Of a stretch of 64,000 bases of DNA, positions 10,936 to 23,030 are shown one piece after another. A program made the position numbers and the translations under genes. Below the pieces are notes generated by a model that saw only the letters and a list, made by a program, of their open reading frames with translations, was not told where the DNA came from and ran no database searches. Positions within the stretch are counted from its first letter, which is position 1. Each line of letters opens with the position of its first letter. This stretch comes from Conchocele bisecta. Lineage: Eukaryota; Mollusca; Bivalvia; Lucinida; Thyasiridae. The stretch is taken from assembly GCA_029237695.1 (NCBI GenBank), contig CM055265.1:78052447-78116446 (forward strand), in the 5' to 3' direction.

Positions 10936-11230
10936 TAGCCGATTTCACCAAAATTGCTAAGCATACTTATCTAGCTAAGTATACTTTCAGGGAGTAGGCA
11001 TTTATTTTTCCCGAAATACATTATTTCATATAGAACTAACGACTGCATATATTTGATGATTAAAAGTATGCAGAATTATTATACTGAATTTATTACATTA
11101 TCACAGCCAAAATGGCTGTGATAATGTAATAAATTCAGTATAATAAAAATGTATCCGTAAATTGAAAATGTATCTCTCAAAGTGTACTTAGCTAGATAAG
11201 TATGCTTAGCAATTTTGGTTAACTCGGCTA
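10936..11230 (+). mobile_element. A: CWG-flanked foldback MITE
   Basis: TAGCCGATTTCACC at the left and aactcggcta at the right, flanked by CAG on both sides (10933-10935, 11231-11233). The central palindrome is intact. 11232-11560 is AT-rich with nothing recognised. Confidence 0.85.
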
Positions 11231-11562
11231 CAGATCAGTCTTAGATTGTATGCAGTGTGAGCAAGCATGAAGTGTTAACAGTTCAATATGCTATACATTA
11301 TAACGGTTATAAGCTATCACAATATCAAACAGTGTGGCAACATTTTTTAACATATGTCTGTTGGCACAATTTCATTCTTCGATTTCATATAATGATTTTA
11401 AAATGACATGCAAGTTTATATATCATACTATGTACAAATATGACTGTACAATTAAACACACCTATGATAAGTTAGCTTGATTAGACAACAATTATTATGT
11501 ATTATACAAGGCATATTCATATATGGAAAATAATGGTTACCATGGCGATTTTTGTTGTTGAT

Positions 11563-12180
11563 TTCATTCAATGGTGTTTTACGGCCAGTCAACAGCTAAG
11601 ATCATCTTAGGCCGGTTAACGGGGTCGAATCCCATATTTCACCTGTAAGCTGTTTGTTTGTTTCTTTCATTCTTTGTTGGGGTTTAACGGCCTATCAACA
11701 GCTAAGGTCATTTAAGGCCAGGTCAATGGGTTTAGTACTAAATCCCATATATTACCTGTACAAGTACATGTACATTTTCAAGTACATGTACAAATGGGGG
11801 GAAAATCACAAAATCAGAACTGAATATTTACAATAACAAAACTATATATTCAGCCCTGAAATCAGAATAATCCTGATCTGATGCCAGGTCCTCGCTACAC
11901 CAGAATCACTTGGCCCCCTCCCAAAAGCAGTAATAATCTTACTAATTTTATAATGGTCAATAACCAGGTAACAAAAGAGCCAAAGATAAAAACGTACCTG
12001 AGGGCCAAACCAGGCAAATCGTGATTCCTATAAGGAGGAACCCATACAGTTAATTTACGCCGTCGCGTTCACCCGACCACCACCCACCTGTAAGCTGTAT
12101 GGAAGAGGTGAAAATCCCAACATCAGATATGGATATTTACATAATAAAATTAAATAATATTCAGCCCTTAAATTATTCGG
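11563..12180 (-). mobile_element. H copies, three overlapping pieces
   Basis: Two H heads (11563-11645 and 11660 onward) precede a long H body to about 12090, and a third short piece follows to 12180. Part of the head carries a small palindrome around agtacatgtac. Confidence 0.6.
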
Positions 12181-12268
12181 TCCTACCACTACTAAACAAA
12201 CTCGCTCACTCGTTTGTTCAGCGTAAGAACCCAATCAACTGAGCAGTATTTTACGATAATCAGCTGAC

Positions 12269-14303
12269 CTGTAGCCTATTTCACCAACATGGAAAAGTAT
12301 ACTTATCTAACAAAGTAGACTTTGAGGGAGTAATCATTTATTTTTCCTGAAATGCATTATTTCACATAGAACTAACAACTGCATATATTTGCCAAAATGG
12401 CTGTGATAATGTAATAAATTCAGTATAATAACAAGAACTGTAGGAGAACAGCATAGCTCGACTACGAGGGTTGTCGATGTACACATAGCTTGACAAACCA
12501 GGTGGCTGCGGCCTGCATAAAAACCTTAACCAAGGTTGACTAAAAAATTTAACCAAGGGAAATTAAGTAAGTAATTCAAGGTTAAATGTAGGTCAATGAC
12601 AGATATAGGTCAGGGGTTATTGATGTACATCACTAGGAGATGAAGTTTTCCAAGTATGGTTGCTGTAGGCCCAGTAGTATTCCATATACAAGGTTGACTA
12701 AAAACCTTAACCAAGGGGAAATAACTAAGTAATCCAAGGATAAAAGTAGGTCAAGGTCAAATATAGGTCAGGGATTATTGATGTACATCACTAGGAGATG
12801 AAGTTGTCCAAGTATGGTTGATGTAGGCCCAGGAGTATTCCATATACAAGCTTGACTATAACGATTAACCAGGGGTTATTGATGTACATCCCTATGAGAA
12901 AAAGTTATCCAAGTATGGTGTCTGTATGCACAATAGTATTGCATATACAAGCTTGACTAAAAACCTTAACCAAGGTTGACTAAAAACCTTAACCAAGGGG
13001 AATTAACTAATTAATTGAAGGTTAAATGTAGGTCCAAGTGAACTATAGGTCAGGGGTTGTTGATGTACATCACTAGGAGATGAAGTTGTCCAAGTATGGT
13101 TGGTGTAGGGCCAGGAGTATTCCATCTACAAGCTTGACTAAAAACCTTAACCAAAGAGAATTAACTAAGTAATTCAAGAGGAAATGTAGGTGAAGGTTAA
13201 ATATAGATCAGGGGTTATTGCTGTACATCCCTATGAGAAAAGGTTGTCCAAGTATGATGTCTGTATGCACAATAGTATTCCATGTACAAGCTTGAGTAAA
13301 ACGCTTAACCAAGGTGACTTAAGTAAGTAATTCAAGAGGAAATGTAGGTCAAGGTGAAATATATATCAGGGGTTGTTGATGTACATCACTAGGAGATGAA
13401 GTTGGCCAAGTATGGTGGGTGTAGGGCCAGTAGTATTCCATATACAAGCTTGACTAAAAACCTTAACCAAGGGGAATTAACTAAGTAATTCAAGAGGAAA
13501 TGTAGGTCAAGGTCAAATATAGATCAGGGATTATTGATGTACATCACTATGAGAAAAGGTTGTCCAAGTATGGTGTCTGTATGCACAATCGTATTCCATG
13601 TAGAAATCTTGACTAAACACCTTAACCAAGGTTGACTAAAAACCTTAACCAAGGGGAATTAACTAAGTAATTCAAGGTTAAATGTAGGTCAAGGTCAACT
13701 ATAGGTCAGGGGTTGTTGATGTACATCACTAGGAGATAAATTTGTCCAAGTATGGTTGGTGTAGGGCCAGGAGTATTCCATCTACAAGCTTGACTAAAAA
13801 CCTTAACCAAAGAGAATTAACATAGTAATTCAAGAGGAAATGTAGGTGAAGGTCAAATATAGATCAGGGGTTATTGATGTACATCCCTAGGAGATGAAGT
13901 TGGCCAAGTATGGTGGGTGTAGGGCCAGGAGTATTCCATATACAAGCTTGACTAAAAACCTTAACCAAGGGGAATTAACTAAGTAATTCAAGAGGAAATG
14001 TAGGTCAAGGTCAAAAATAGATCAGGGGTTATTGATGTACATCCATATGAGAAAAGGTTGTCCAAGTATGGTGTCTGTATGCACAATAGTATTCCATGTA
14101 CAAGCTTGACTAAAAACCTTAACCAAGGTTGACTAAAAACCTAAAAAAGTAATTCAAGAGGAAATGTAGGTGAAGGTCAAATATAGATCAGCGGTTATTG
14201 ATGTACATCACTAGGAGATGAAGTTGTCCAAGTATGGTGGGTGTAGGACCAATAGTATTCCATATACAAGGTTGACTAAAAACCTTAACCAAGGCGTGAC
14301 GGT

Positions 14304-14335
<32 letters not shown>

Positions 14336-14474
14336 GGTGACAACATAAGCTTTACTTATTCTTCGAATAGTCGAGCTAAAAATTAATAAATTTATCCGTA
14401 AATTGAAAATGTCTCCCTCAAAGTATACTTTGCTAGATAAGTATACTTGACAATGTTGGTGAAATCGGCTACTG
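12269..14474 (+). mobile_element. A MITE split by a K insertion
   Basis: The left part of A is at 12272-12431 (CTG before it) and the right part at 14378-14471 (CTG after it). Joining cagtataata to attaataaatt restores the usual A sequence, so 12432-14377 was inserted later. Confidence 0.85.
12432..14377 (+). mobile_element. K1: Helitron-like element with ~11 tandem units
   Basis: About eleven units of roughly 160 bp (gactaaaaaccttaaccaag, then tgtccaagtatggt) are followed by a GACGCC microsatellite (14295-14333) and the end gaatagtcgagctaa. AGCTCGACTA near the left end (12453) is inverted as TAGTCGAGCT at the right end. A 3' stem with CTAA is Helitron-like; the array-plus-microsatellite plan is pearl-like. 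No coding sequence, so nonautonomous. Confidence 0.7.
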
Positions 14475-14601
14475 GTTGTGAATAAGCAGTATTTCTAGTA
14501 TCTGATTGCACCTGGCATAGCAACAGCTAGTGGACTACATGGGTGACTTATACTGAGATCAATTGTTAGGAGTGGATACAATTTCTACATACATATGAAA
14601 C

Positions 14602-14838
14602 ACGGCATTGCATTTTGTACGTATGTGATATCTCGTGAAAAATACATTTACAAAATTTACGATATTTTCTGTAAATTGCATCGAAAGATGACGTAATTTT
14701 CATAGAAAATGTGGAATAGAATTCCGTATTTGCTATCAAAATGTTGTCATGTTTCGACGTCATTTTCGGAAAATATCAGTTTCTGTAAATATATTTCATG
14801 AAAAAATGCACATTTTCTTAGGTACAAAATCACATGGC
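14602..14838 (+). mobile_element. P: foldback
   Basis: Inverted ends around ttttgtacgtatgtgatatc and the reverse ttcttaggtacaaaatcaca. No coding sequence. 14475-14601 shows nothing recognisable. Confidence 0.65.
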
Positions 14839-14899
14839 AGGTCTGATTATACATCTGTATATACATGTATGTGGGGGGTACCAGAAAGTTTGAGAACTA

Positions 14900-15949
14900 C
14901 TGTCTGTTTCACGTAAACAGCCCAAATTTTACGGCCATACAAACAATGCAAAAACAATATTTTTTACGATAATATTAAATTTATAATTTAAGAATGAGCC
15001 TTCTCTTTATTTCATGAAATTTGGGCAAATATTGATTATATTATGAAAAATTAGTTCTCTATGGGAATTTAACATGGGGAAAAAAGAGCTGGAGATCCAG
15101 TAGCCTATTTCATCAACATTGCAAAGTATACTTTACTAGCAAAGTATACTTTGAGGGAGAAATTTTGAATTTTATGATAAATTTATTAATTTTTATTATA
15201 CTGAATTTATTACATTATCACAGCCAATTTGGCTGTGATAATGTAATAAATTCAGTATAATAATTCTGCATACTTTTAATCATGAAATATATGCATTTGT
15301 TAGTTCTATATGAAATAATGCATTTCAGGAAAAATAAATGATTACTCCCTCAAAGTATACTTTGCTAGTAAAGTATACTTTGCAATGTTGATGAAATGGG
15401 CTACTGGTTTGCCCTTCAGATATGTCTCTGGCATTCTTGTATGCGACAATTGAATCACTGGTTATACTCCTTATGCGAGTATTACGATTATTCATAATCC
15501 TATTACTGTTAGGGGAAAGGGGCCAAGTGACTTTGGTGTGGTATGGACCTGGCACCATATCAGGTTATTCTAATTTTAGGGCTGAATATTGATGAAATAG
15601 GCTACTGCAGGGGGAGTCAAAAAACAAAAGAATTTGGAAATTGATTCTGAAACCTAGCTAGATAGCTTGGAAATTATCTAAGAAAAAAAAGTTACATTCT
15701 GAAAATCGGTCCACTATTTCTGAAATTAGAAAAATTTCCCCATGTTAAATCCCCATAGTGAAGATGTCTATGGGGATTTAACATGTGGAAATTGTTTTTC
15801 GCAATAAAATCAATATTGGACCAAATTTCAAGAAATAAAAAGTAGGCTCATTCTTAAATTTTGCTATAATTTAATATTATCGAAAAATATATTGTTTTTG
15901 TATTATTTATATTACCATAAAATTTGGGCAACTTTCGTGAAACAGACAA
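14900..15949 (+). mobile_element. N: TA-flanked foldback with nested A and H
   Basis: CTGTCTGTTTCACG after TA at the left and cgtgaaacagacaa before TA at the right, with long arms (to about 15085 and from about 15720). Family A (15101-15403) and a minus-strand H (15407-15593) lie in the loop, plus a spare A end at 15591-15607. The TA target suggests a Tc1/mariner-type element. Confidence 0.75.
15101..15403 (+). mobile_element. A: CWG-flanked foldback MITE
   Basis: TAGCCTATTTCATCAAC at the left, inverted at the right; CAG before and CTG after. The central 70-bp palindrome is perfect. Confidence 0.85.
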
Positions 15950-15956
15950 TACTTAT

Positions 15957-16119
15957 TAATTATTATACTAAATTTATTACATTATCACAGCCAAAATGGC
16001 TGTGTTAATGTAGTAAATTCAGTATAAAAAAATTATTTCTCCTTAAATTGAAAATTTCTCCCTCAAAGTAAACTTTGCTAGATAAGAATACTTTGCAATT
16101 TTGATGAAATTGGTTACTG
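15957..16119 (+). mobile_element. A: 5' truncated copy
   Basis: Starts at the central palindrome and runs to the right end (gatgaaattggtta). 16185-16275 is an inverted copy of the unit that is tandem at 39440-39880. Confidence 0.7.
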
Positions 16120-16377
16120 GCGTAAGCAACGACACTGTAGAAGGCATCAACAATTTAGATGTGCGTCCAAATGTTGAAATTCTCCTGATATGATCATTAC
16201 CAAACTTCTTCAATAGTTCCTCACATTGATGGTTATCCACCCAGTGTCATGCGGGTGACCATGACCTTCATCTTCGTGAGTGAGACACTCGCGGGCGATG
16301 GCCTTGCTAATACACTGTGTTTATATAGTGCAAAGAATATTATGCAATATAGGTTAATCTACATATGAGAGACGCCG

Positions 16378-16606
16378 TCTGATTTTGTACCTTCGGACAA
16401 CTGCGTAATTTCATGAAATACGTTTACACAATTTACAATATTTTCCGTAAATGGCGTGAAAAGTTGACAAAATTTTCAGAGTACATGCGGAATTATATTC
16501 TATACTCTGAAGATTTTGTAAACTTTTGACTTTATTTATGAAAAATATTGTAAACATATTTAATGAAATTACGCAGATGTCCGAAGGTACAAAATCGCAT
16601 GCTCAT
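16378..16606 (+). mobile_element. P: foldback
   Basis: Inverted ends gattttgtaccttcggacaa and ttgtccgaaggtacaaaatc (imperfect), with inner arms around gtttacaca..atttac. 16607-16898 has only a weak C resemblance. Confidence 0.7.
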
Positions 16607-16898
16607 ATATACATATACTAGATCTTATGGGTGGCTGAATGGTAACTTTCTTCATCTAACATTAGTTCTAGAACTGTTTGGCATCCCCTAATCTCTGTAC
16701 ATGCACATAACTGGAGAAATGTGGCAAATGGTGTTGACCCATATCAGTCTCAATATCTGCACACACTGATCATGGTCTGCACTGTTTGCTGTTCAGTCGA
16801 ATATTAACCATCGACTGGGACGAAGATGAAAGTACTATGATCTCTGTCCTTACATCCCTGAATATTTATACCGATTGTTCCATGATCGTTTATGTAGC

Positions 16899-17885
16899 TG
16901 GGGACCGTTTCACTAAACTTTGTTTGTTTGTTGGGATTTAACGGCCTATCAACAGCTAAGGTGATTTAAGGCCGGGTCAATGGGTTTAGTAGTAAATCCC
17001 ATATATTACCTGTACACGTACATGTACATGTTCTTCAAGTACATGTACAAATGGGGGGTGGGAATCCCAAAATCAGAACTGAATATTTACAATAAAACGA
17101 GGATGGCCGCAGCCCGCATGTCGAGCCCGCCGAGGCATTTGATGGTCTCAGAGTGTATTTATTTGAAGTTTGATGCCCAATAAGCATACAAAGTTTCAAG
17201 CAAATCTGACTTACGGTTACAGAGATAGTAGGTATGTGAAAACTTTAACGCAAATTTTGACAGAAACTTCAACGCAAACTTCTAAGTCATTTGAGCTTGA
17301 CATAGGGGAACAGGGGCCGCATGAGTGGGACACAGAATAAATATATGGATGATGACTAATGAGCATATGAAGTTTCAAGTCAATGTGACTTAGGACTGCA
17401 GAGATATAAGGTATTTAAAAACTTTAACGCAGATTTTGGACGGACGGACGGACGGACGGACGGAGGACGGACGGCACGCACGCACTATGTCTCGCTTTCC
17501 GCAAGTGGGCTCGACAGAAACTATATATTCAGCCCTGAAATCAGAATAATCCTGATCTGATGCCAGGTCCTCGCCACACCAGAATCACTTGGACCCCTCC
17601 CAAAAGCAGTAGGATCAGTAATAATCTTACTACTTTTATAATGCGCAATAACCCAATTCAACTCCCAGGTAACAAAAGAGCCAAAGATAAAAACGTACCT
17701 GAGGGCCAAACCAGGCAAATCGTGATTCACATTAACAATGTCTTCTTGTAAACAATTATTGGATTTACATTTATTGAGCATAGGCTGCATGCAGCCTATG
17801 CTCAATAAATGTAAATCCGTCAATTGAAATTTCAAGACGATCCTAAATTTGCACTTATGAACATTCTAGTCGTACAAAACTAATC
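16899..17885 (+). mobile_element. B split by H, and H split by K
   Basis: The B left end (accgtttcactaaact) at 16899-16919 resumes at 17729 with attaacaatgtcttcttg and the palindrome. Between them is H (16920-17098 and 17519-17728), itself broken by a compact K element at 17099-17518. 17886-18142 holds a weak C fragment and nothing else recognised. Confidence 0.75.
17099..17518 (+). mobile_element. K: compact element, head to tail
   Basis: Head gaggatggccgcagcccgca, two or three diverged units (agtcatttgagcttgacata), a GACGG microsatellite (17439-17473) and tail tctcgctttccgcaagtggg. Its ends are set by the interrupted H. Confidence 0.75.
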
Positions 17886-18142
17886 AGACTGCAGGAGTGT
17901 GCTAACGAATCTGGAGCTAGATAGAATTTGATAGATGTATTGGTGTTTAAGGCCGGAGCTAGATGGGAAATGCATGTCATACGCCCCATTTCTCCAGTGA
18001 AAGTCAGAATACAACTAAACCACCAGCTACACAAAGGGCCAATAACACATATAGACTTATAAAACACTTAGACTTGGCTTTAGAATTACCTCCCTTATCA
18101 CATTGCTGAATATTGATTTTGAAACGGCAAGCAATTTCTCCC

Positions 18143-18381
18143 TTAATCCTTTCACCCCTAAGTAACTGGAATAGATTTAGGCATGTTAATTTTGCAACCA
18201 ATCCAAATGTTACAAAATCTAGTCCATTTATGAAAATAATGGGTGTTTTTGTTCTAAAAAATATCAACATTACTTGCAAAAAGTGCAGATCCTGATGAGA
18301 TGGCTCGTCACGAGCCGGCTCATCTGGATCTACACTGTTTGCCAATACTGTATACAGGTATGTAGTGCCGAAAAGGTAAAA
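18143..18381 (+). mobile_element. M: TTAA foldback
   Basis: ttaatcctttcacccctaag at the left, hairpin around ggctcgtcacgagccggctc, degenerate right end. Same family as 28675-28910. Confidence 0.65.
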
Positions 18382-19549
18382 CAAGAATTCCGCCACGGAA
18401 GCGGTGTCGCGCCTGCCAAGGCATTTGACCGTGAACATTACAAGTAAATAAATGACCTTGACCTTGAGAATTTGGATGTGGGGGTGTGCGTAATGAAGCA
18501 TTATCCATAGACAAACATGATATGAAATATTATCAAAGTGTGGCAAGGGGTTAAAGAGATATTGTGAAAAAACAATAACTTTAACGCATTCCTGTTACAA
18601 AACCGGTGAACAGTACAGGTAAATAAATGACCTTGACCCTCAGAATTTGGATGTGGGGGTGTGCGTAATGAAGCATCATCCGTAGACAAACATTGATGTG
18701 AAATATTATCAAAGTGTGGCAAGGGGTTGAAGAGATATTGTGAAAAAACAATAACTTTAACGCATTCCTGTTACAAAACCGGTGAACATTACAAGTAAAT
18801 AAATGACCTTGACCTTGAGAATTTGGATGTGGGGGTGTGCGTAATGAAGCATCATCCGTAGACAAACATTGATGTGAAATATTATCAAAGTGTGGCAAGG
18901 GGTTAAAGAGATATTGTGAAAAAACAATAACTTTAACGCATTCCTGTTACAAAACCGGTGAACATTACAAGTAAATAAATGACCTTGACCTTGAGAATTT
19001 GGATGTGGGGGTGTGCGTAATGAAGCATGATCCCTAGACAAACATTGATGTGAAATATTATCAAAGTATGGCAAGGGGTTAAAGAGATATTGTGAAAAAA
19101 CAATAACTTTAACGCATTCCTGTTACAAAACCAGTGAACATTACAAGTAAATAAATGACCTTGACCTTGTGCGTAATGAAACATCCGTAGACAAACATTA
19201 TCAAAGTGTGGCAAGGGGTTAAAGAGATATTGTGAAAAAACAATAACTTTAACGCATTCCTGTTACAAAACCGGTGAACATTACAAGTAAATAAATGACC
19301 TTGACCTTCAGAATTTGGATGTGGGGGTGTGCGTAGTGAAGCATCATCCCATGACAAACATTGATGTGAAATATTATCAATGTGTGGCAAGGGGTTAAAG
19401 AGATATTGTGAAGAAACAATAACTTTAACGCATTTGCCTTACAAAAAAAACGGACGACGACGCGGACGACGACGCGGACAACGACGCGGACGACGACGAC
19501 GGAAAAAGCGCCGATTATAGTCGCGCCTCTGCTAAAGCAGGCGCGACAA
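18382..19549 (+). mobile_element. K2: 176-bp tandem array with GACGACGCG end
   Basis: About six units with a strict 176-bp period (one unit shortened at 19150-19210), each containing tgaccttgaccttgagaatt and tatcaaagtgtggcaagggg. Then a GACGACGCG microsatellite (19451-19500) and a terminal stem-loop cgcgcctctgctaaagcagg. The long open frames on the minus strand here are by-products of the period. Confidence 0.8.
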
Positions 19550-20315
19550 TGATGTTGAAAGATGACAAAATAATCTAAGCTTACATTAAATTTAATTCCG
19601 CATCAGGTCTGATCTATTTGTCTATTTTCAAGATACATATATGGAAATATGACCGATTTTCACCATGATAATTTGATATCGTTGAAATACGGTGATACAT
19701 ACTTAAGGAATAAAACCATGGACTGTTGCGTTTACATGGTTTTATTACTTATATTTACACTGCATTTTTTGATAGTTTCAAAAAAGTAAATAACCAAATA
19801 TGGCGTTAAATTTAACAATAATCTTGTTTTCCGTCATTTTGTCGCAATTCCTGGAACAGCAACGTTGCGAATTTTAACCAATCAACAACATCGCGCGACG
19901 ACACATATGTCTAATGTATTGTATTGGAATGTAAACGCAATACGTCGAATGGGCGTTTGCATTATGAATTCATAGGTGTAAATATAAGTGGGTTAATTCT
20001 GATATTTCTGTCTATTTTCAAGATTTATGCAAAATACAACTGATTTTTCACCGCAGTAAATCCATGTCAGTGAAATATGAATGCGAGATATTGATATATA
20101 CACACGGTGGGGTAACAGCCAAGCCTGGCCCATACAGGCTACACGGATAAAACAGACCTGTGTGACGTGTGTAGCCCCAGATCAGAATGACCCTTGTGTA
20201 CGCTGGTGGCACAAATGAGTATATGGGAATGTAAAATGAGCCGCTGTATTGTCAGGGCCAATTCAGCACAAACTGCACCATTTAACGCTTTACCAGGCTA
20301 GTGTCGTAACTGTCT
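19550..20315. other. Unclassified structured region
   Basis: A 90-bp direct repeat (tgtctattttcaaga, 19620 and 20010) encloses inverted pairs: TTGCGTTTACAT at 19726 with ATGTAAACGCAA at 19929, and acttatatttacac at 19747 with its inverse at 19976. No family recognised. Confidence 0.45.
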
Positions 20316-20556
20316 GGGGCCCGTTTCACTAAACTTCGTAGGACTAAAATGTTCGTAAGCGCAAAAATGACAGTCTGTAAATATCACATTAACACTGTTT
20401 TCTTGTAAACAATTATTGGATTTATATTTATTGAGCATAGGCTGCATATGCAGCCTATGCTCAATAAATGTAAATCCATCAATTGAAATTTCCAGACGAT
20501 CCTAAATATGCACTTGCGAACATTTTAGTTGTACAAAGTTTAGTGAAACGGGCCCC
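20316..20556 (+). mobile_element. B: MITE, complete
   Basis: ggggcccgtttcactaaact at the left and agtttagtgaaacgggcccc at the right, with the 60-bp palindrome in the middle. 20557-20705 shows nothing recognisable. Confidence 0.85.
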
Positions 20557-20705
20557 TGGTTAGGCTGGAAACATGTTTGATCTTTGAGTCTTACAAAGGC
20601 ATTCTTGATACAGAATTTTTCATCAGTCAGCTTGTATTTGATCAATGTGCAGCTAGGTACCCGATACAGTTTGTGCCAGATAGACTCGGGCTCAATCACA
20701 CTTCT

Positions 20706-21005
20706 GGGGCCCGTTTCACTAAACTTTGTACGACTAAAATTGTCGTAAGTGCAAATTTAGGATCTCTGAATATTTCAATTGATGGATTTACATTTATTGA
20801 GCATATGCTGCATATGATTTACATTTATTGAAGGCTGCGTATGATTTACATGTAGTGAGCATAGGCTGCATATGCAGCCTATGCTCAATAAATGTAAATC
20901 CAATAATTGTATACAAGACAACATTGCTAATGTGAAATTTACAGACTATCATAAATTTGCACTTACGAACATTTTAGTCGTACGAAGTTTAGTGAAACGG
21001 CCCCC
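20706..21005 (+). mobile_element. B: MITE with multiplied half-arm
   Basis: Complete ends as in 20316, but the left half of the palindrome (gatttacatttattgagc) is present about three times in a row at 20785-20870. 21006-21262 shows nothing recognisable. Confidence 0.85.
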
Positions 21006-21262
21006 TGGATATAATTCAAACTCCAATCCCTGATTCAGCACATGTTTAAAATGGACAATAATTATATAAACGAAGATTTAAAATTGAAAACATTAACAAT
21101 AACACATACATGCCATTAAAATGTTAAAAAGGTCATGTGATAAAACAGCACAGCCAAAACACATTTGTTGCCATTGTAGGCCCAGATGTGCTGGAAAATA
21201 CATGCGGTTCACAACTGGCTGTGAAGTAGGGCAGAGCTAGAGCAATTGAGCAGGGGATAGAA

Positions 21263-21650
21263 AGGATTGATTATTGGTGTTTAACGGCCTATCAACAGCT
21301 AAGGTGACTCATTTAAGGCCGGGTCAACGGTTTGGACTATCCAGTATTTAACCTGTCCATAGGAAATTCCCAAAATCAGAACTCAATATTTACAGAAAAA
21401 TATATATTCAGTCCTGAAATTAGAATATCCTGACCTAGTGCCAGGTCCATTCCACACCAGTCACTTAGCTCCAACCCCAAAAGTAATATGATCAGCACTA
21501 ATCTTATTACTTATCAATGGTACATAACAGGATTTAGCTCTCAAGTAACAGAAGGCCAACAATGTACATGAGGGCCAAACCATGTAAGTCGGCATTCCGG
21601 TACCCGATCGGCTAGAAACGAATCTCTTTGTAGACGACTACCCATGTTGA
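21263..21650 (-). mobile_element. H copy
   Basis: tgtttaacggcctatcaaca to accatgtaagtcggcattcc. The box B-like site is degraded. Confidence 0.6.
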
Positions 21651-21805
21651 CCAACTGACCGACCAACACAGGGGTGATCACCTTTATGGTCACTGGATGA
21701 GAACAGCATATGATAAGGTTTGTTCCATACGGCAAGGTATTTAACACATTATAATAAAATACGCATTTAGGTGAATGTAAATTTTGAAATATTTTCTTTT
21801 CTATT

Positions 21806-21975
21806 TTTCTTATTTATCAACAAAATTATATGTTGTGACCACTCATTTGAACCGTCTCGACGAGACGGTTCAAATGGTGGTCACAATATATTCTTTTGAT
21901 GAGAAATAAAGACATTATTTCAAATTTTCTGTCAGTAAAATTGAATATCTTCACAATGTAATGGGTTAGGTCTGC
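21806..21975 (+). mobile_element. G: hairpin element
   Basis: Arms around gaccactcatttgaaccgtc with AT-rich shoulders and a right end atgtaatgggtta, a degraded TTAA. The right arm lacks two bases. Confidence 0.7.
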
Positions 21976-22810
21976 AATAGCTATGTTGATAATTATACCT
22001 AACCATGTGTGCAGTAACAAGAAATTATGCCGCAAGGTATGCAAGGTCAGTTGCAGACACAAAGTAAGAAAAAGAACAAGAAATAAAAGGCAATAACTTT
22101 GTAACTTGTGATTATAAGGCTCGTAATTTTCATCCTTCCGATATCTAACAAAGTGTGAAGTTTCAGGAATATATTTGATAGGGTATTCAATATATGTTGC
22201 AGACAAGAACCGAGTTATATCAAAGGACTGAATGTCCTGAAATTCTTCGCAGTATGTGATTGTGGATCACACAGACTAATAATTAATCTACAGTTTAAAA
22301 CGTTTCGCGAACAAATAAGGACGTGAATCAGCAGCAACGAGTTAAAAATAGATTTTTGGAAAACCGCAAGATTGTATTCGTGCACCAAACCATGGAGTTA
22401 CGAATTGCGAATAACCGTGTAAGGCGGTCAATCGTCGCACACTATGGAAACATTTGAAATAACAAAGTTAGCACACAAAAAAAGCAAAGAAAACATTTGT
22501 CACACTGAAAAGGCAATCAAGCTAATTTGTTAGAACTATTGTTTTATGGCGCAAGAGCCGTGTTTTTAAAAAGATCAACCTGCAAAATATTGTGCAGTGA
22601 CTGACATTTGCTCATTTGCATAAAAGCTTGAAGACCTCAAATTGGGATGTTGGTTGTATAATTCTTTGTTAGCGCTCAAATAAAAATGAAACAAAGAGCA
22701 GTAACTCCATAATACGACAGGGTTTGTTCCATACTGCCAGCCATTTAATGAATGTTGACATGTAACCCACTGTCACAAACTGGGGCTAATTTTGACCATT
22801 GAGGTTCCAG
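21976..22810. other. Nothing recognised
   Basis: About 830 bp with no repeat family, exon or RNA gene that I can identify. Composition is AT-rich like the rest. Confidence 0.4.
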
Positions 22811-22994
22811 GGGGCCGTTTCACTAAACTCTGTACGACTAAAATGTTCGTAAGTGCAAAATTATGATTGGATTACATTTATTGAGCATAGACTGCATGTG
22901 CATTGATGTAAATCTATCAATTGGTATTTCCAGACGATCCTAAATTTGCACTTACGAACATTTTAGTCGTAAGAAGTTTAGTGAAATGGCCCCC
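22811..22994 (+). mobile_element. B: MITE, palindrome deleted
   Basis: Both B ends are present, but most of the central palindrome's right arm is missing, leaving about 184 bp. Confidence 0.8.
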
Positions 22995-23030
22995 TGATCA
23001 GCTTGCACACTCATGCAGCTATATATATGG

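Noticed and set aside
18004..19390. Overlapping open frames of about 60-180 codons on the minus strand
   Set aside because: Four start exactly 176 bp apart, the period of the K2 array, so they are by-products of the repeat.
18382..19549. CRISPR-like regular array
   Set aside because: Units are 176 bp with no short repeat/unique spacer pattern, and the context is an animal genome.
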